A DNA stretch of 64,000 nucleotides. Origin: Mytilus trossulus (lineage: Eukaryota > Mollusca > Bivalvia > Mytilida > Mytilidae). How positions within the stretch are numbered: position 1 is the first letter of the stretch; every line of letters starts with the position of its first letter. The translations under genes and the position numbers were made by a program. Location of the stretch: NCBI RefSeq assembly GCF_036588685.1, contig NW_026963313.1:62001-126000 (forward strand), read 5' to 3'. The notes under the pieces were generated by a model. The model was not told the DNA's origin. It searched no databases and saw only the letters and a list, made by a program, of their open reading frames with translations. Of this stretch, positions 1 to 11,689 are shown piece after piece.

Positions 1-529
1 TTTAAACTTATGTTAAATTAGAAATTTTCCAATAAAGTAAATGCATATATTTTTTTATAATTTAAAATTTAATATGCATAAAATATGCATTTAATTTTAT
101 ATTAAATGCATCATTTCGTGCAGTGTAAATGAAGAAAAAGAAATTTTACAAAACTGACGAAACTTAATCATTCTATATTCCGCTTTTTGGTCATATTTTA
201 ATAACTTTTGAATATTCTCAGCTAATGACTCATTAGAACAACAAAAGATTACTCTGCTGCTCAAAGAAAATCAGTGCTACCTGTATGAGTGTCATATTGT
301 CACCCCCTAAAAGTTGATATAAATTATCATAACAATTTCCCACAACACAATTCATTTCTTTTAGAATTATCGTTATTAATGCTTCACATATGTAAAAGTT
401 ATGTCAAAACCAGAAACAAGTAAAAATGTCAACGAGGCACTATACAGACGGCCGGAATATTCGATTGACACTTTCATTTACATGTAAACAGCAGTAATGT
501 TCAGCAAAGAAAGATCTACAAATACGTCA
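1..529. other. AT-rich non-coding stretch
   Basis: No open frame, splice-bounded exon or recognisable repeat was found. The sequence is AT-rich with scattered TTTAAA and ATGCAT words near the left edge. Confidence 0.5.
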
Positions 530-790
530 ACATGACCAAAATGGTCAGTTGACCCCTTAAGGAGTTATTGCCCTTTATAGTCATTTTTATCAATTTTTCG
601 TAAATTTTTGTGATCTTTTACAAAGATCTTTTCTTCTGAAACTACTGGGTCAAATTCAACCACACTTAGCCACAATCATTAGTGTGGTATATTGTTTTAA
701 AAATGTGTCCGGTAACGTGGCAAACTGACCAATATGGCCCCATGGCTAAAAATATAACATAGGGAAGAAATGCAGGCTTATAACTCTGAA
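530..790. repeat. Interspersed repeat, related copies near 8.4-9.1 kb
   Basis: The block containing 'gaccccttaaggagttattg', a Ca/T-rich stretch and 'aacatagggaagaaatgcag' recurs with mismatches at about 8385-8700 and, more weakly, at about 8840-9110. All copies read in the same direction. They look like dispersed members of one non-coding repeat family; no coding signal was seen. Confidence 0.6.
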
Positions 791-852
791 ACCAAAGCAT
801 TTAGAGCGAATCTTACAAGAAGTTAAATTGTCAATCAAGTTAATATCTTTTT

Positions 853-1328
853 ATGCCCCATCTACGACAGTAGAGGGGCACTATGTTTTCTGGTCTGTGC
901 CTCCGTTCGTCCGTCCGTCTGTGCGTCCGTCCGTATGTGCGTCCGTCCGTCTGTCCTGCTTCAGGTTAAAGTTTTTGGTCAAGGTAGTTTTTGATGAAGT
1001 TGAAGTCCAATCAACTTGAAACTTAGTATACATGTGCCCTATGATATGATCTTTCTTATTTGAATGCCAAATTTGAGTTTTGACCCCAATTTTACGGTTC
1101 ACTGAACATAGAAAATGAAAGTGCAAATTTCGGGTTAAAGTTTTAGGTCAAGGTAGTTTTTGATAAAGTAGAAGTCCAATCAACTTGAAACTTAGTGGAC
1201 ATGTTCCCTTTGATAATATTATTCTAATTTTAATGCCAAATTAGAGAATTTATTACAATTTCACGGTCTACTAAACATAGATAATGATAGTGCGAGTGGG
1301 GCATCCGTGTACTGTGAACACATTCTTG
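853..1328. repeat. Interspersed repeat with internal duplicated blocks
   Basis: It opens with 'tgccccatctacgacag', followed by a run of 'cgtccgtccg' units, and closes with 'ggggcatccgtgtactg'. The internal block 'ggtcaaggtagtttttga' occurs twice (about 975-1130 and 1145-1290), so the element is partly a tandem duplication. A second copy lies at about 19297-19546. The short open frames in it are by-products of the CGTCCGTC run. Confidence 0.7.
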
Positions 1329-2071
1329 TTTGTATAAATGTTGATTATGTAACAAAGTTATGAGGAGGACAGATTAAAATTGACACTTCGTAAATTTTAT
1401 GGACACCAGCACGAATTGGTGGATCCATATGATGTCTCTTTAACCAAACTAGCTAAGGACATTTTTACCACATGGTAGATTGTGGTTTGTCATTATGTCG
1501 TCTAATCTTTAATTACCAAACGTGACTTATTCCCGATTGTGACTGTTTTGCAGAATGTGAATTCGCATTACTATAAGACGTGTTTCTGTACTTGTTTATC
1601 CCAAATTCATGTATTTAGTTTACATGTTTAATGTTATATTTGTAATTCTCATCAGATTTTGTCAAATGTGTTGACGTCTTCTTATGATATATTTAGGTGT
1701 GACGTATAGAAAAATTTATCACCTCCTCTTTATTAATTATATTAAATTTTGTACGTTTATTTACGTTTGAAGTTGGATTCATAACAAACTGGACATATAT
1801 ATATATATATATTACAGTTAATTGCTATTAATAAGTATTGCAATATGCATTTTGTTTAAATGAATTATCAGTATTTAGTTCTAAATCAATACTAGTTCTA
1901 TCTCATTTTTGAATGATAGTTTTTCATATGTGACGTCATGCTGTTTCTAAATTTCATAAATTCAAATGTGGCATAACGTTTCTGCCTTTTCGCCATCGTA
2001 TGTGACGTCACATGTTTTTAATTACGTTGACGCCTGAACTGATTCGGATGTGTGTCTATTTTATGATAAAC
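1329..2071. other. Non-coding stretch with repeat fragments and (TA)n
   Basis: It holds a fragment of the repeat that is longer at 2560-3160 (around 1560-1640), a TA run at about 1793-1812 and several copies of 'tgacgtca' (near 1930 and 2003), a CRE-like word that is probably fortuitous here. No gene was seen. Confidence 0.45.
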
Positions 2072-2554
2072 TTGGGTTTAGTTTTCTGTAATTAGTTAAT
2101 ATTTCAGTTTCATTATGTATATCGCTTTCATATTCATTTGTTAAAATTTACTGGTTGCAATAGCATTAAGTGTTCTATAATTATTATAAGGATGTTCTTA
2201 TCCCGTGCATAAAAACAATGCCGTGTTTGTCAAAACCTTTTCAACTTTTGATCTTCAGTGCTGTACAACTTTGTACCTTTTTCACGTTCGATCTTTTATA
2301 TCTAGGCGTTATGTATTCAGGTTTAGTTTTCTGTAATTTTTAATACTTCAGTTTCTTTATGTATATCTCTTTCATATTCATTTGATAAAATTTACTGTTT
2401 GCAATAGCATGAATTGTTCTATATAATAAGAATGTTCTTATCCCGGGCATAAAAACAATGCCGTATTTGGCGAAACCTTTTCAACTGTTGATCTTCAGTG
2501 CTGTACAACTTTGTACTTTTTTCACTTTCGATCTTTTATATCTGGGCGTCACTG
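2072..2554. repeat. Tandem duplication of a ~240-bp unit
   Basis: Two adjacent copies, about 2072-2308 and 2318-2554, share landmarks such as 'cataaaaacaatgccgt' and 'gatcttcagtgctgtacaac' in the same order, with point differences and small indels. This is a direct tandem duplication of non-coding sequence, old enough to have diverged visibly. Confidence 0.75.
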
Positions 2555-3160
2555 GTGAGTCTTGTGTGGACAAGGCGCGTTTTTGGCGTATTGAATTTTA
2601 AACCTGATGCTTTTTGTTATTTATTAATCATGTTTTTCTTTGTCTAATATGTTCTCCTATTTATTTGTATTGTAGTCCTGTAATATTATGTTGCCATTTC
2701 AATATTATATTTAACTTTGCCATTTAAGTGCGAGGTTTGGTATGCCATAAAACCAGATTTAACCCACCACTTTTATTCCCCTTTAAAAGTGTCCTGTACC
2801 AAGTCAGGAAGATGGTCATTGTTATATTATTGTTCGTTTCTCTGTGTGTTACATTTTAACGTTGAGTCTTTTGTGTTTTCTCTTATTTTTGAGATATTGA
2901 GATAAGACGTGGCACGGTACTTGTCTATCCCAAATTCATGTATTTGGTTTTCATGTTATATTTGTTATTCTCGTGGTGTTTTGTCTGATGATTGGTCAGT
3001 TTCTGTGTGTGTTGCGTTTCGGTGTTGTGTCGTTGTTCTCCTCTTATATTTAATGCGTTTCGCTCGGTTTTGGTTTGTTACCCCGATTTTGTTTTTTGTC
3101 CATGGATTTATGAGTTTTGAACAGCGGTATACTACTGTTGCCTTTATTTATCAGTGATTT
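2555..3160. repeat. Interspersed repeat ('ccataaaaccagatttaacc' family)
   Basis: It contains the words 'accagatttaacccaccac' and 'ctgtaccaagtcaggaaga'. Related words recur at about 35370-35500 ('aaaccaggtttaatccacc', 'gtaccaagtcaggaatatg') and in part at 1560-1640. The two short open frames here (2717-2905, 2909-3157) follow the repeat and have no protein-like character. Confidence 0.6.
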
Positions 3161-3929
3161 ATATCAAACTAAATAATATTTTTTATAGACATATGAACAT
3201 CCATGGCTGTACAATCTGTCTTTACCGGTATCGTGCAATTGTACAAAATAATGTTTTTCTCTGATCATTTATGACGTTTTTTCACGATTATGTACCCTTG
3301 TGTTGCTTCAATGCTTAACATATGGACATTTTATAGAAAATCCAGAGCCGTTTTCCTTGTTCTATCATATTTGGCAATTTGATGAACATTAGATATAGGA
3401 TCATTGCATGTAGTGCTAGTATTGGTTTCCTTATAACAAGTTTATTAATGTAGTTATTGGTTAGAACAAAATTATGGACCAAATAAGTACACCTTTAAGG
3501 GTGAGCTCGACTTTAGTTTCTCTGCACGAGGTATTTTAAAATGTACAGGTTGGTTAGAACTTTGTGTAAAAAATAAACACTAGCACATCATAGAAAAGCA
3601 AGTAAGTAATCTATGTTTCAAATTTATAACACAAATCTCTTTATTAAAGGCTGTGGATTTTCTATAAAAAAACTTGGTTTCTTTGCCACAAAGTACTCTT
3701 TTTCTATTAAATGCAATGCGACAGTAAATAATAATGCTTAGCATCAAGTGATCCATAGCATATGTTCAAAATGGCATGCCTCTATTATTCATTATATCTG
3801 TAGTTTTGATACAATTGATATTTAAAAAAAAATCGTACAAAAATGGCTACAGACGGGTACATAAACCTTATTTCGATGTTGTACTTTTACTTATATAATT
3901 TAAGTTCAAGATGCATGGCTTTTTATTAG
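3161..3929. other. Non-coding stretch
   Basis: No exon, repeat family member or structured element was recognised. Confidence 0.4.
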
Positions 3930-4480
3930 TTGTTTTTTGGGGTTTGAACTAGCTGTCAGTAACTGCGAGTACTGCCAGATCTTTACTTATTGTCTTTTTT
4001 ATGTGATAATAAGTTTAAACATATTTTATTGTTCCAAAAAGAGACAAATGGATTAGACACAAGTTTTTCAACTTAGTAACGTCTTCTCCAAAAAGATAAT
4101 AAGTGAACTGCCACATCCGATGTGTGTTTTTGTTAAAAGAAATTCTTTATATTAATCGGACGAGTTAATCCCATTTCAACTGACTTTGATAGTATGTTCT
4201 TATATTGTAATGTCAATACTCTGACCCAGGTTAGGGAAGGATTTGTATCCCGCAAACATATTTAACCCCGCCATATTATGAATGTCCAAAGTCAGGAACC
4301 GGTATTTCAGTGATTGTCGTTTTATTGCTGTATATCATATTTATTTTGGTTCAATATTTTGTACATAATTCAAACAGGTGTTTTTCGATTTAATTGTTTA
4401 TATTTGATATTTTAGGGCCTTATAAATGTGACTGTGCGGTGCGGGTTGTGCTCGTTGTTGGCAATAATATCACATATATT
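3930..4480. repeat. Long interspersed repeat, degenerate copy
   Basis: The order of words ('aactagctgtcagtaactgc', then 'aaccccgccatattatgaat', then 'ttgttggcaataatatcaca') matches the better preserved copy at 49790-50345. Partial copies in the opposite direction lie at 14108-14270 and 59715-60020. Non-coding; likely a non-autonomous mobile element. Confidence 0.65.
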
Positions 4481-4964
4481 AATCTTAAATTAGAAAAAAA
4501 TCATCTTAAAAAATTCTATTTGTGAAGAAAAAGGAAAACAAACTTTTTTATACCATTACCTTGATTAGGAAAGATTACTTATAAAGTGGTACATACATTT
4601 GCCTACTTGATGAGGTTACTGTCATTTTTTCAAATACATACTAAGCTTGTTGCACTCACCTGCGAAAATCATTTAAATTTCACTTTAAATTAAATTTAGT
4701 CAGAAAAGCTCTAATTTAGTTAGCACTGCCATTACGTTCTATTATTCAACATAAAATGATAAAAGCTCGACCTACACAATATAAAGTCACAATAAAACGT
4801 TTTTTTGCAGAACCACATAGATTTTTGTACAATTTGGTCGATATTTAATAGTTTATTTGACAAAATCTACTGAGGTATATCTTAACGATAATCTATGGCA
4901 AACTGTTCTCCTTAAAATTATGTTTGAACCCTTTTATCGAAAAAACATAACACACTTCGAACTA
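4481..4964. other. Non-coding stretch
   Basis: AT-rich. I see no gene or recognisable element. Confidence 0.4.
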
Positions 4965-5290
4965 ACTAAAAGAGGGACGAAAGATACCAAAGGGACAGTC
5001 AAGCTCATAAATCTAAAACAAACTGACAACGCCATGGCTAAAAATGAAAAAAAACAAAACAGAAAAACAATAGTACACATGACACAACATAAAAAAAACT
5101 AAAGAATAAACAACACGAACTCCACAAAAAAATAGGGGTGATCTCAGGTGCTCGGGAAGGGTAGGCAGATCCTGCTCCACATGTGGCACCCATCGTGTTT
5201 CTTATGTGATTACAAATCCGGTAAATAGTCAAATTCGGTAAGTCACATTCATGAAAGGGAAGGGGATTGTAGTTACGATGTAAGGAATAT
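4965..5290. repeat. Interspersed repeat ('accaaagggacagtcaagc' family)
   Basis: It begins 'cgaaagataccaaagggaca' and continues through 'ctgacaacgccatggctaaa' to a block about TGCTCCACATGTGGCACCC. Further copies or fragments lie at 28300-28390, 31555-31680 and 35805-36180. A stretch just beyond it (5240-5400) has an inverted partner at about 29215-29345. Confidence 0.65.
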
Positions 5291-5414
5291 ATCAGATATC
5301 ATTTGTGAAACGGTTATTCCATAACGGTCAACCAACTCGTGATGGCGTCCGAAAAATTTACGAAGGGATGATTTCAACTTCACCATTTGGAACACTTGGT
5401 TTAATAGCTTAAAA

Positions 5415-5545
5415 CCACATTGAGATTTCGAAATTACACACTGAGATTTCAGAATTACTCACCGAGATTTATACAAATGAAAAATACACACTGAGAGTTT
5501 AAAATTGTAGTCTGAGATTTCAAAAATACACACTGAGATTAATTA
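5415..5545. repeat. Degenerate short tandem repeat of 'cacactgagatttc' units
   Basis: About five imperfect units of 22-27 bp built around 'acacactgagatttcaaaa' follow one another. Non-coding. Confidence 0.7.
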
Positions 5546-5951
5546 GCACTTTACAAACTAAAATTTCCACAAAAAGAGGTGACCTGAATAGCAAGTTTAG
5601 CTTTTTTATATATTTTGTCGAGCTTCAACTCATTTTTCACAATGATTTCTAAATGCAGCAATTCTCGTGTAATTGTTTTTTGTTACTTTTATATGACCAA
5701 TTTTTCCTTCCTCTATATACAAATATCTATGTTTGTCAAACTAATAAGAAATTTCATAATCTGAAGAAAGGTAAATATTTATGATCAAGAATAACCTAAT
5801 AGTAAGAACTTTTAATTCATAAACCAGCGTAACTAATCAATAGGAATGAATGTGAATTCTTATTAAGGTAAAACGTATAACAATTGAACGTGGTTAATAT
5901 TGTATTGTTACTAAATATTTGAAGTGTGAAGTTAACTATTAAAACAAAACA

Positions 5952-6173
5952 TACTGTTAACCAGCTTATTTTCGCGGATACTTTATTTCGCGTTTTTCCC
6001 AGCTAGTCAACTTCGCGGCGTTTTAATTTCGCGATTTTCTTATTTACTTAATGTAGTTTGATAGGGAAAGATCCAAGTTATTCCTTTTCGCGACGATTTA
6101 ATTTCGCGTAATTCTTCTACTCGGGAAAGTCGCGAAAATAAATCGCTCGCGAAATTAAGTTGGTTTACAGTAG
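5952..6173. mobile_element. Short TIR element (MITE), TA-flanked
   Basis: The ends 'tactgttaaccagcttattt' and the reverse complement of 'cttaatttcgcg...ggtttacagta' are imperfect inverted repeats of about 25 bp. Each end abuts a TA, which fits a Tc1/mariner-like target duplication. The interior is rich in 'tttcgcg' words in both directions. It is 222 bp long and has no coding capacity, so it is a non-autonomous element. It lies just upstream of the splice acceptor at 6293. Confidence 0.75.
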
Positions 6174-6293
6174 TTAATTTATTTGAGGTGATGGTGTACC
6201 TCTGATTTTTAACTTTCAATGGAAAGGATAAAGTATTGTTTAAGATATATTTTTAAAAGATTATAAGTTGACATATAATGATTTCTTTTGCAG

Positions 6294-8024
6294 AAATTAC
6301 ATTGAGAAAGCCCCTGTGTATGACATGGAATTTGCCTTCAATTTTGATAAAACAAAACTTGTCGAGATCATTACTGTGGTTACGAAAAAGGTAGACGATT
6401 ACAAGAAGTACGGTCAATACCCACTGAACATTGCTATGGAAATGCGTGTAATGGGTCACAGGTAAATATTAGTTTTTTTAGTGTTTTTTAGGTCGTTACA
6501 TCGTGAAATAAAACGTACTGCAATATCGTAGTTGAAGATATAAAATGCATTGGTATTTGAGGTTGTCTTTCATACATGTAAATGTGTTAACGTACTGTTT
6601 TCTATAAATGATCTCCGTGATTCATCTCATAGATCCATAACTTGGGAATTTAAAAAGTATAGAAAAACACCTAGCGCCTAAAATTGAATACTAAGGAGGA
6701 AGAATAGTAGTGCATATCAACTTTCCATTCTAGGGTATACTTTTTCACAATTCTTTATAGTAAAAGTTGCACAGTTTTAGCCACAAAAGGGAGTTCCTAT
6801 TGGAAATCCTATTGTGTTTATCTACAAAATTTGCAACCTAAAAAACTTCTTTGTATTTACTTGCAGTGGAGCACTTCTTTGTCCAGGTATAATTGGAAAT
6901 ACAGAATACGGCGGATCCGGACAAGTGTTATTCATAGAGGTCTTAAGCGTTATCAATACAAAACAATGGACAAGGTTTTGCACGGAAGTAGGACTAAAAT
7001 GGATGAAGTTGGGTGGTATTCCACATTTAGCTAAACAATGGGATTTTCTTCCAAACATCGAAGATTACATTTACAAAGTATGTGTAAAGAAAATACTAGC
7101 AAAATTGAATTACTGTAATGTAAGGTATTACTTCTTGACTGTTTTTGTAATTACTAAAATATAATTAGATTATTTTAGACTATCTTTCTATTCAAACAAG
7201 AATCAAGACAACAGATTGGGTACAACATGTAAACTTATAACACTTCTTTGTTAATACGTATTTTGAATATTGGCAATTGCATTATTCTGTTTATAAAAGA
7301 TTTTCATTTGTGAGATTAATATTAAACTTGATTCATAAAAAATAATTCAATAACGAAAACAATTCTACCTCAAATAAAACAATTCTACCTCAAATAAAAC
7401 AATTCTACCTTATCGCCCCTTCCTTAAATATGATCATACTATACAGCTTTCAAATAAGAAATTCGAGTTTGACGCGTGTATGTTTGTTCGCTTCTGAGAT
7501 TTAACGATTAAGCAGATCTGTAAGTTCAGGTTACTAGTAATCATATTGAATAAAGACTTATAAAAAAAAGATGTGGTATAATGATGCTTATGTTGCAACT
7601 GCCATCGTTAAAATTATACTCTGCAATATCTAGGCTTTTAGTCAGCATACTTCATACCTATTTATAATAAGCAGCAATAAGCATCAGAAACAGTTCATAA
7701 AAATACTCAACTTCGAAGTATATTCAATTACACATATTTGACTATGTTTTGCCTACATAAGATAACTAACATTCAACTTTCATTTCATAAACTTTTTTTT
7801 TAGTATTTTAAAAATCTTTTGCAGTCTATTTGAATAGCACATGCAAAATAAATGGATTATCATATGATATACTCTATGTATAAAAAATTACGTCTTATTA
7901 TTTTCTTATCTTTCAGAGTAAGAAAATACAGATCGATGAATTTACAAAGCAACTCAAGGAATCTAATGCTGATCCAAAGGGAATGTTTCTAAACGAAAGC
8001 ATTAAAAGGCTATTGCGACTTTAA
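6294..8024 (+). CDS. FAD-linked oxidase of the VAO/PCMH type, C-terminal three exons (5' partial)
   Basis: Three exons are supported: 6294-6461, 6867-7077 and 7917-8024 (stop TAA). They have acceptor sites ttttgcag, cttgcag and tttcag and donors gtaaat and gtatgt; the split serine codon across the first junction keeps the frame. The 162 visible residues include MEMRVMGH joined to GALLCPGI, and GGIPHLAKQWDFLP near the middle, then a charged C-terminus ending KRLLRL. This fits the substrate-side C-terminal domain of FAD-dependent VAO-family oxidases (class II cholesterol oxidase, aldono-lactone oxidases), where a conserved His/Lys/Trp segment lies near the flavin. The E-x-R pair in MEMRV may correspond to the gating Glu/Arg of class II cholesterol oxidase; that is inference from recall. 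No upstream exon was found in 1-6293, so the FAD-binding half lies beyond a long intron or outside the window. Substrate is unknown. Confidence 0.65.
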
Positions 8025-8171
8025 CATGTCAGATTGAAAACATTTACAAATAGTGCTGTAATTTCTTTAAGGGAAATTTTCAAACTGATTGTGTTTACTA
8101 ACATAGTACAACTATATATGTGTATGCTTATTTATAACCTTTTATATAACTGACTGAGTTTATAAACATAT

Positions 8172-8177
8172 AATAAA
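8172..8177 (+). terminator. Candidate polyadenylation signal for the FAD oxidase gene
   Basis: AATAAA lies 148 bases after the TAA stop at 8022-8024, in an AT-rich 3' flank. Confidence 0.4.
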
Positions 8178-8384
8178 TAACTATAGTATAATTATATGTG
8201 TTTTCATGTTAAATTTCTCGTTTATACAATTTAATGTAAACGAAAGTCGTTATGAACCACATAACTTATTATATTAACTAAAATATTCTCCAAACAACTC
8301 AACTTGTATGATTGAACTCAAATATGTTCAAATACAAATAACAAATGAAATATGTGTATGTCTGAAAAGATCGGAACTTCAGTA

Positions 8385-9110
8385 AATTTGAAAATGACCA
8401 AAATTGTCGACTGACCCCTTGTGGAGTAATTGCCCTTTATCGTCATTTTTTTCCAATTTTCTTATTTTTTTGTATTCTTTTACAAACATCTTCTCATCTG
8501 AAACTGAACAGACAGACAAATTAAACTAGACGTGGTCACAATTATCATAAGGGTATCTTGTTTAAAAAAAAAAGTTCGATGACACCGTCTGCCAACCAAC
8601 ATGGCCACCATGTCTAGAAATAGAACATAGGGGTAAAATGCATTTTTCTGCTTATATCTCAGAAACTTAAGCATTTAGATCAATCTGAAATGGGGTTTAA
8701 ATGTTCATCAGGTTTAGTTCTATTTGCACCGAACTTTGCTGAAGAATCAGATTACTAGTTGTTGGGTTGCTGCCCATTTTTAATCTTAGGGAAATATTGC
8801 AGTTTTTGGTTATTATCTTGAATATTTCTAAAGATAAAGATAAAGAGACGTCCAGCAAAATAAGATCTGCAAATAATCCAAAATCACCAAAATTTACCCC
8901 TGAAAGAGTAAGTGCACTTAACAGTCAATTTTTTTTTTTTTTTATTATACTATTTTTTTTTTTTGCAAAAATATTGTCCTCTGAAACTATAATCACACTT
9001 GGCCACAACCATCAATGGGGTATTGAGTTTTAAAAACATTGGCCGATGACCCCGCCAGCCAACTAATATGGCCAACCAACATAGATATAGCACATAGGGG
9101 TTTGTCAAAT
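8385..9110. repeat. Two copies of the repeat family first seen at 530-790
   Basis: The segments at about 8385-8700 and 8840-9110 repeat the landmarks of 530-790: 'gaccccttgtggagtaattg', 'actatccg/ cacacttggccacaa'-like wording and 'aacatagggg'. A poly-T stretch at 8931-8960 interrupts the second copy. No coding signal. Confidence 0.5.
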
Positions 9111-9803
9111 TAATTTAAAAACCATTAAAAAGAGAGAAAATCTTGACCAGAGCAAAAATATCTGATTGTTGAGCTCTTACAATTGTCCATACATGTCTCA
9201 ACTATCCGATTAAATCTTATATTGAACCCTTAAATGACAAATTTTACCTTTTTTCCATTTGTGTCTATTAAATCGAAAACTATAAAAGATAGAGGTACAG
9301 CATTTTTTGTCTTTAAATTCAAATCTCTGTAATCTACGCATATTCTTAGTGTGCCATTCTTCTGCTTAACAAGAACAACGTTGGAGGCATACGAGCTATG
9401 AGACTCTAATTATTCCTGCTCGGAGCTTCTGGTATAAGTTGCTCTTAACATCTTCCTACATTTAAGGAGGTATGTGTCGGTATCGTTGTTTGGACGGCCT
9501 ATCATCTTCTAACAGTATCTTATGTTGTACTATGTTGGTATGTCCAATGTCGTAATCATCTTTCGAAAATATATCCTGGTATGATGTAATGAAATCTTTT
9601 CCAAGTTGAAGTTGATCTGATGTTATATTGTCGTTGGATATGTCTACCTGCTGTAGTAATGGTGGTTCAAATTCTTTCTCTTTATTTAAAGGTTTATCTT
9701 GTATGAGGACAGGTTATAGTACAGCAATTATGGCGTTTGGTTGAATGGAGACTGTTCTTGTAGTGATGTGTCAAATTCTGAGGTTGAACATGTCATTATG
9801 ATG

Positions 9804-10412
9804 CTATTTATAATCTATCAGTGATGGTTCAATATCTAAATCTGATGGTAATATAGATGACTTTGTTTGCTGCGTGATAGCAGTTACGGAGTGGTAAGGT
9901 AGTTCTTTGGTTGTCATGGCTTTTATGGATATCTGACTGTTCGGTGGTATAATGACTCTTTCATATTCAGCTGATTTAATTAATGATAATCTGTTTTTCA
10001 TCTTTTTAAGTTCTTTTTCTCTCAATAGTTTACATCTAAACGACGAATACCAGGGTGTTGTTAAATCTGATGGCTGAAGAAATAGGTTGCCAAATCTATC
10101 TTTGTAATTATCCATGATGGTTGTCAGTATATTTGTTCCCAACAGAACTGGAACTTTGGAGTGATACGGACTATCTGGTACGACAAGTAGTATGGTTGGA
10201 TAATGCTGATCGGTATCTTTCAGTTGAATGTTGGCCTCAATATATCCATGGTACGGTAATGAATTTCCATCTGCGCATTCAATGTTGATAATCTGTTCTA
10301 AAGGTTTGAGTGGTGTGTCAGTAAAGTGCTGAGTGTACAATTCATGAGCTATTGTTGATACAGTGGACCCTGTATCGAGAAGAGATGAAGTTTCAATGCC
10401 ATTGATGATCAT
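9804..10412 (-). CDS. Retropepsin-like aspartic protease segment of the Ty3/gypsy remnant
   Basis: A 202-residue open frame. The catalytic motif D-T-G-S is at residues 14-17 (SLLDTGSTVSTI), preceded by a hydrophobic strand, and VPVLLGTNIL (near residue 88) matches the second conserved retropepsin stretch ending in a hydrophobic-hydrophobic-Gly. In the intact element this domain would cut the Gag-Pol polyprotein. Here it is the longest surviving piece of the remnant, and its frame is lost on both sides. No cellular role is implied. Confidence 0.75.
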   Translation of the reverse strand: MIINGIETSSLLDTGSTVSTIAHELYTQHFTDTPLKPLEQIINIECADGNSLPYHGYIEANIQLKDTDQHYPTILLVVPDSPYHSKVPVLLGTNILTTIMDNYKDRFGNLFLQPSDLTTPWYSSFRCKLLREKELKKMKNRLSLIKSAEYERVIIPPNSQISIKAMTTKELPYHSVTAITQQTKSSILPSDLDIEPSLIDYK

Positions 10413-10567
10413 TTTTGATTAAGTTAATTGTCCACAAAGTCCTGGTGGTATTGTTGATTTGCATAAATTCTATTGAATAGGGCTGTGTATGTTCATGTCG
10501 ATCGGCTGCCCCTTGTCGATGACATCATCTTGTTTAAAGGTTTGCCGTTGACATCAGAGTTGGCTCG

Positions 10568-10609
10568 GCATCCTCTGGCAATGTGCGAGTCTCTACCACA
10601 ACGGTCACA
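10568..10609 (-). other. CCHC zinc-knuckle coding segment of gag
   Basis: Translation gives CDRCGRDSHIARGC, an exact C-x2-C-x4-H-x4-C retroviral-type zinc knuckle that in Gag binds RNA. It lies between the Gln/Gly-rich end of gag and the protease frame, the expected position. Confidence 0.85.
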
Positions 10610-11689
10610 CGTAATCGATTAAGTTGACTGATGTTGATTCTGCCCAAAACCTCTGCCATTACCTCCACCATAACCTCTGCCATAACTTATTCCATAATCA
10701 CTATCATAACCTCTATTTCCTCTACCACTTCTAGTATTTCCTCTACCTCTAAACTGATTAAATGTCTCTTGGTACGGTTGTGGTTGTGTGTCTTGTTGTT
10801 GTTAATTTGGTTGATCTTATTATGTTGTCTAGATTCTAAGTGTTCGAGGCGTGTGTTTATCTGCTTCAGTGTTGTAACAAGTTCAGATTCCTCCTCTTTC
10901 TCATTCATGTCATTAGCAATGGCCTGTTTTGATGTTGCTTTCACCTTTGGTAGTTCATCAAGATTATTTTCTTTCTCAATCTTTCACAAAGCTACACGCA
11001 AATGATCAAATGTATTAAAGCGTTCCTTCTTATAGTGGCTGATATGCTTTATATGTGGTCTTAGTCCTTTCCAAAGCATGTCATGCATCATGGTATCTGC
11101 TTGTGGCTTACTGACTTTCCCTGAATGGATGGCTTTATCAAGTATTACTTCCAAGCGACAACTCCATGCTGAAACATCCTCGGTTTCCTTCTGCTTTGCA
11201 TTGTAAAAGTCGCCCTTGATGGTTTCAAGTTCATCTACATTGCCAAAAACGCTTTCCATCTTGATCATGATCTCAGTTAATGATGCATCTGTTCCTAAAC
11301 GCATTGCTACTTATCCTGCTTCCTCACGCAAAGCTCTACGCATGGCTTGGATGATAGCTTCCTATGAGTGGATCTTATCCTTCATGAGTCCAAGTACTTC
11401 ATATTTCCAAATTAAAGTTCGTATGTTGTTTCACCTCCTTTCTTTTCACCACTACCAGAGAAACGGTTGATTCTAGGTGGCTGAGTATAATGGGATGACG
11501 TTGTTGTTGATGGTTCCTTCTTAATAGGTTAAGTCTGTTTTCCCATCTTTAGTGTTTCTACTGCGTAAGCATCAATCCACTGTTGTAATGCCTCAGGTGT
11601 ATCGGCCTTTGGTTTTATATGCATTTCCTTTAAGGTGTCGACGAGCTGTTGATATGCCTTATCGGCCATGATGTCAAAATATGAATGAA

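Larger units (their letters stand above)
9230..11670 (-). pseudogene. Ty3/gypsy-type retrotransposon gag-pol remnant
   Basis: Read from 11670 down, the parts come in gag-pol order. A gag start (ATG at 11670, MADKAYQQLVDTL) is followed by in-frame stops. Gag segments lie at 11304-10984 and 10944-10687. A CCHC zinc knuckle lies at 10609-10568. A retropepsin-like protease ORF (10412-9804) carries the active-site motif LLDTGSTVSTI at residues 11-21. A linker with 'YQDIFSKDDYDIGHT' wording follows, then the start of reverse transcriptase with 'KNGTLRICVDYRDLN' near 9370-9315. Several stops and frameshifts break it, and RT motifs beyond this point, RNase H and integrase are missing. No flanking LTR pair was found. 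It is a dead, 3'-truncated element. Confidence 0.85.

Noticed and set aside
828..1126. Open frames on both strands over the CGTCCGTC run
   Set aside because: They lie in an interspersed repeat with a second non-coding copy at 19.3 kb, and the residues are simple Arg/Pro/Ser/Val or Asp/Gly/Arg/Thr repeats.
1930..2010. CRE-like TGACGTCA words
   Set aside because: Two or three scattered copies in repeat-rich DNA without a nearby gene start; no evidence of a promoter.
6822..7058. Minus-strand and alternative-frame ORFs over exon 2 of the FAD oxidase
   Set aside because: The plus-strand exon has matching splice sites and phase; the others are shadows.
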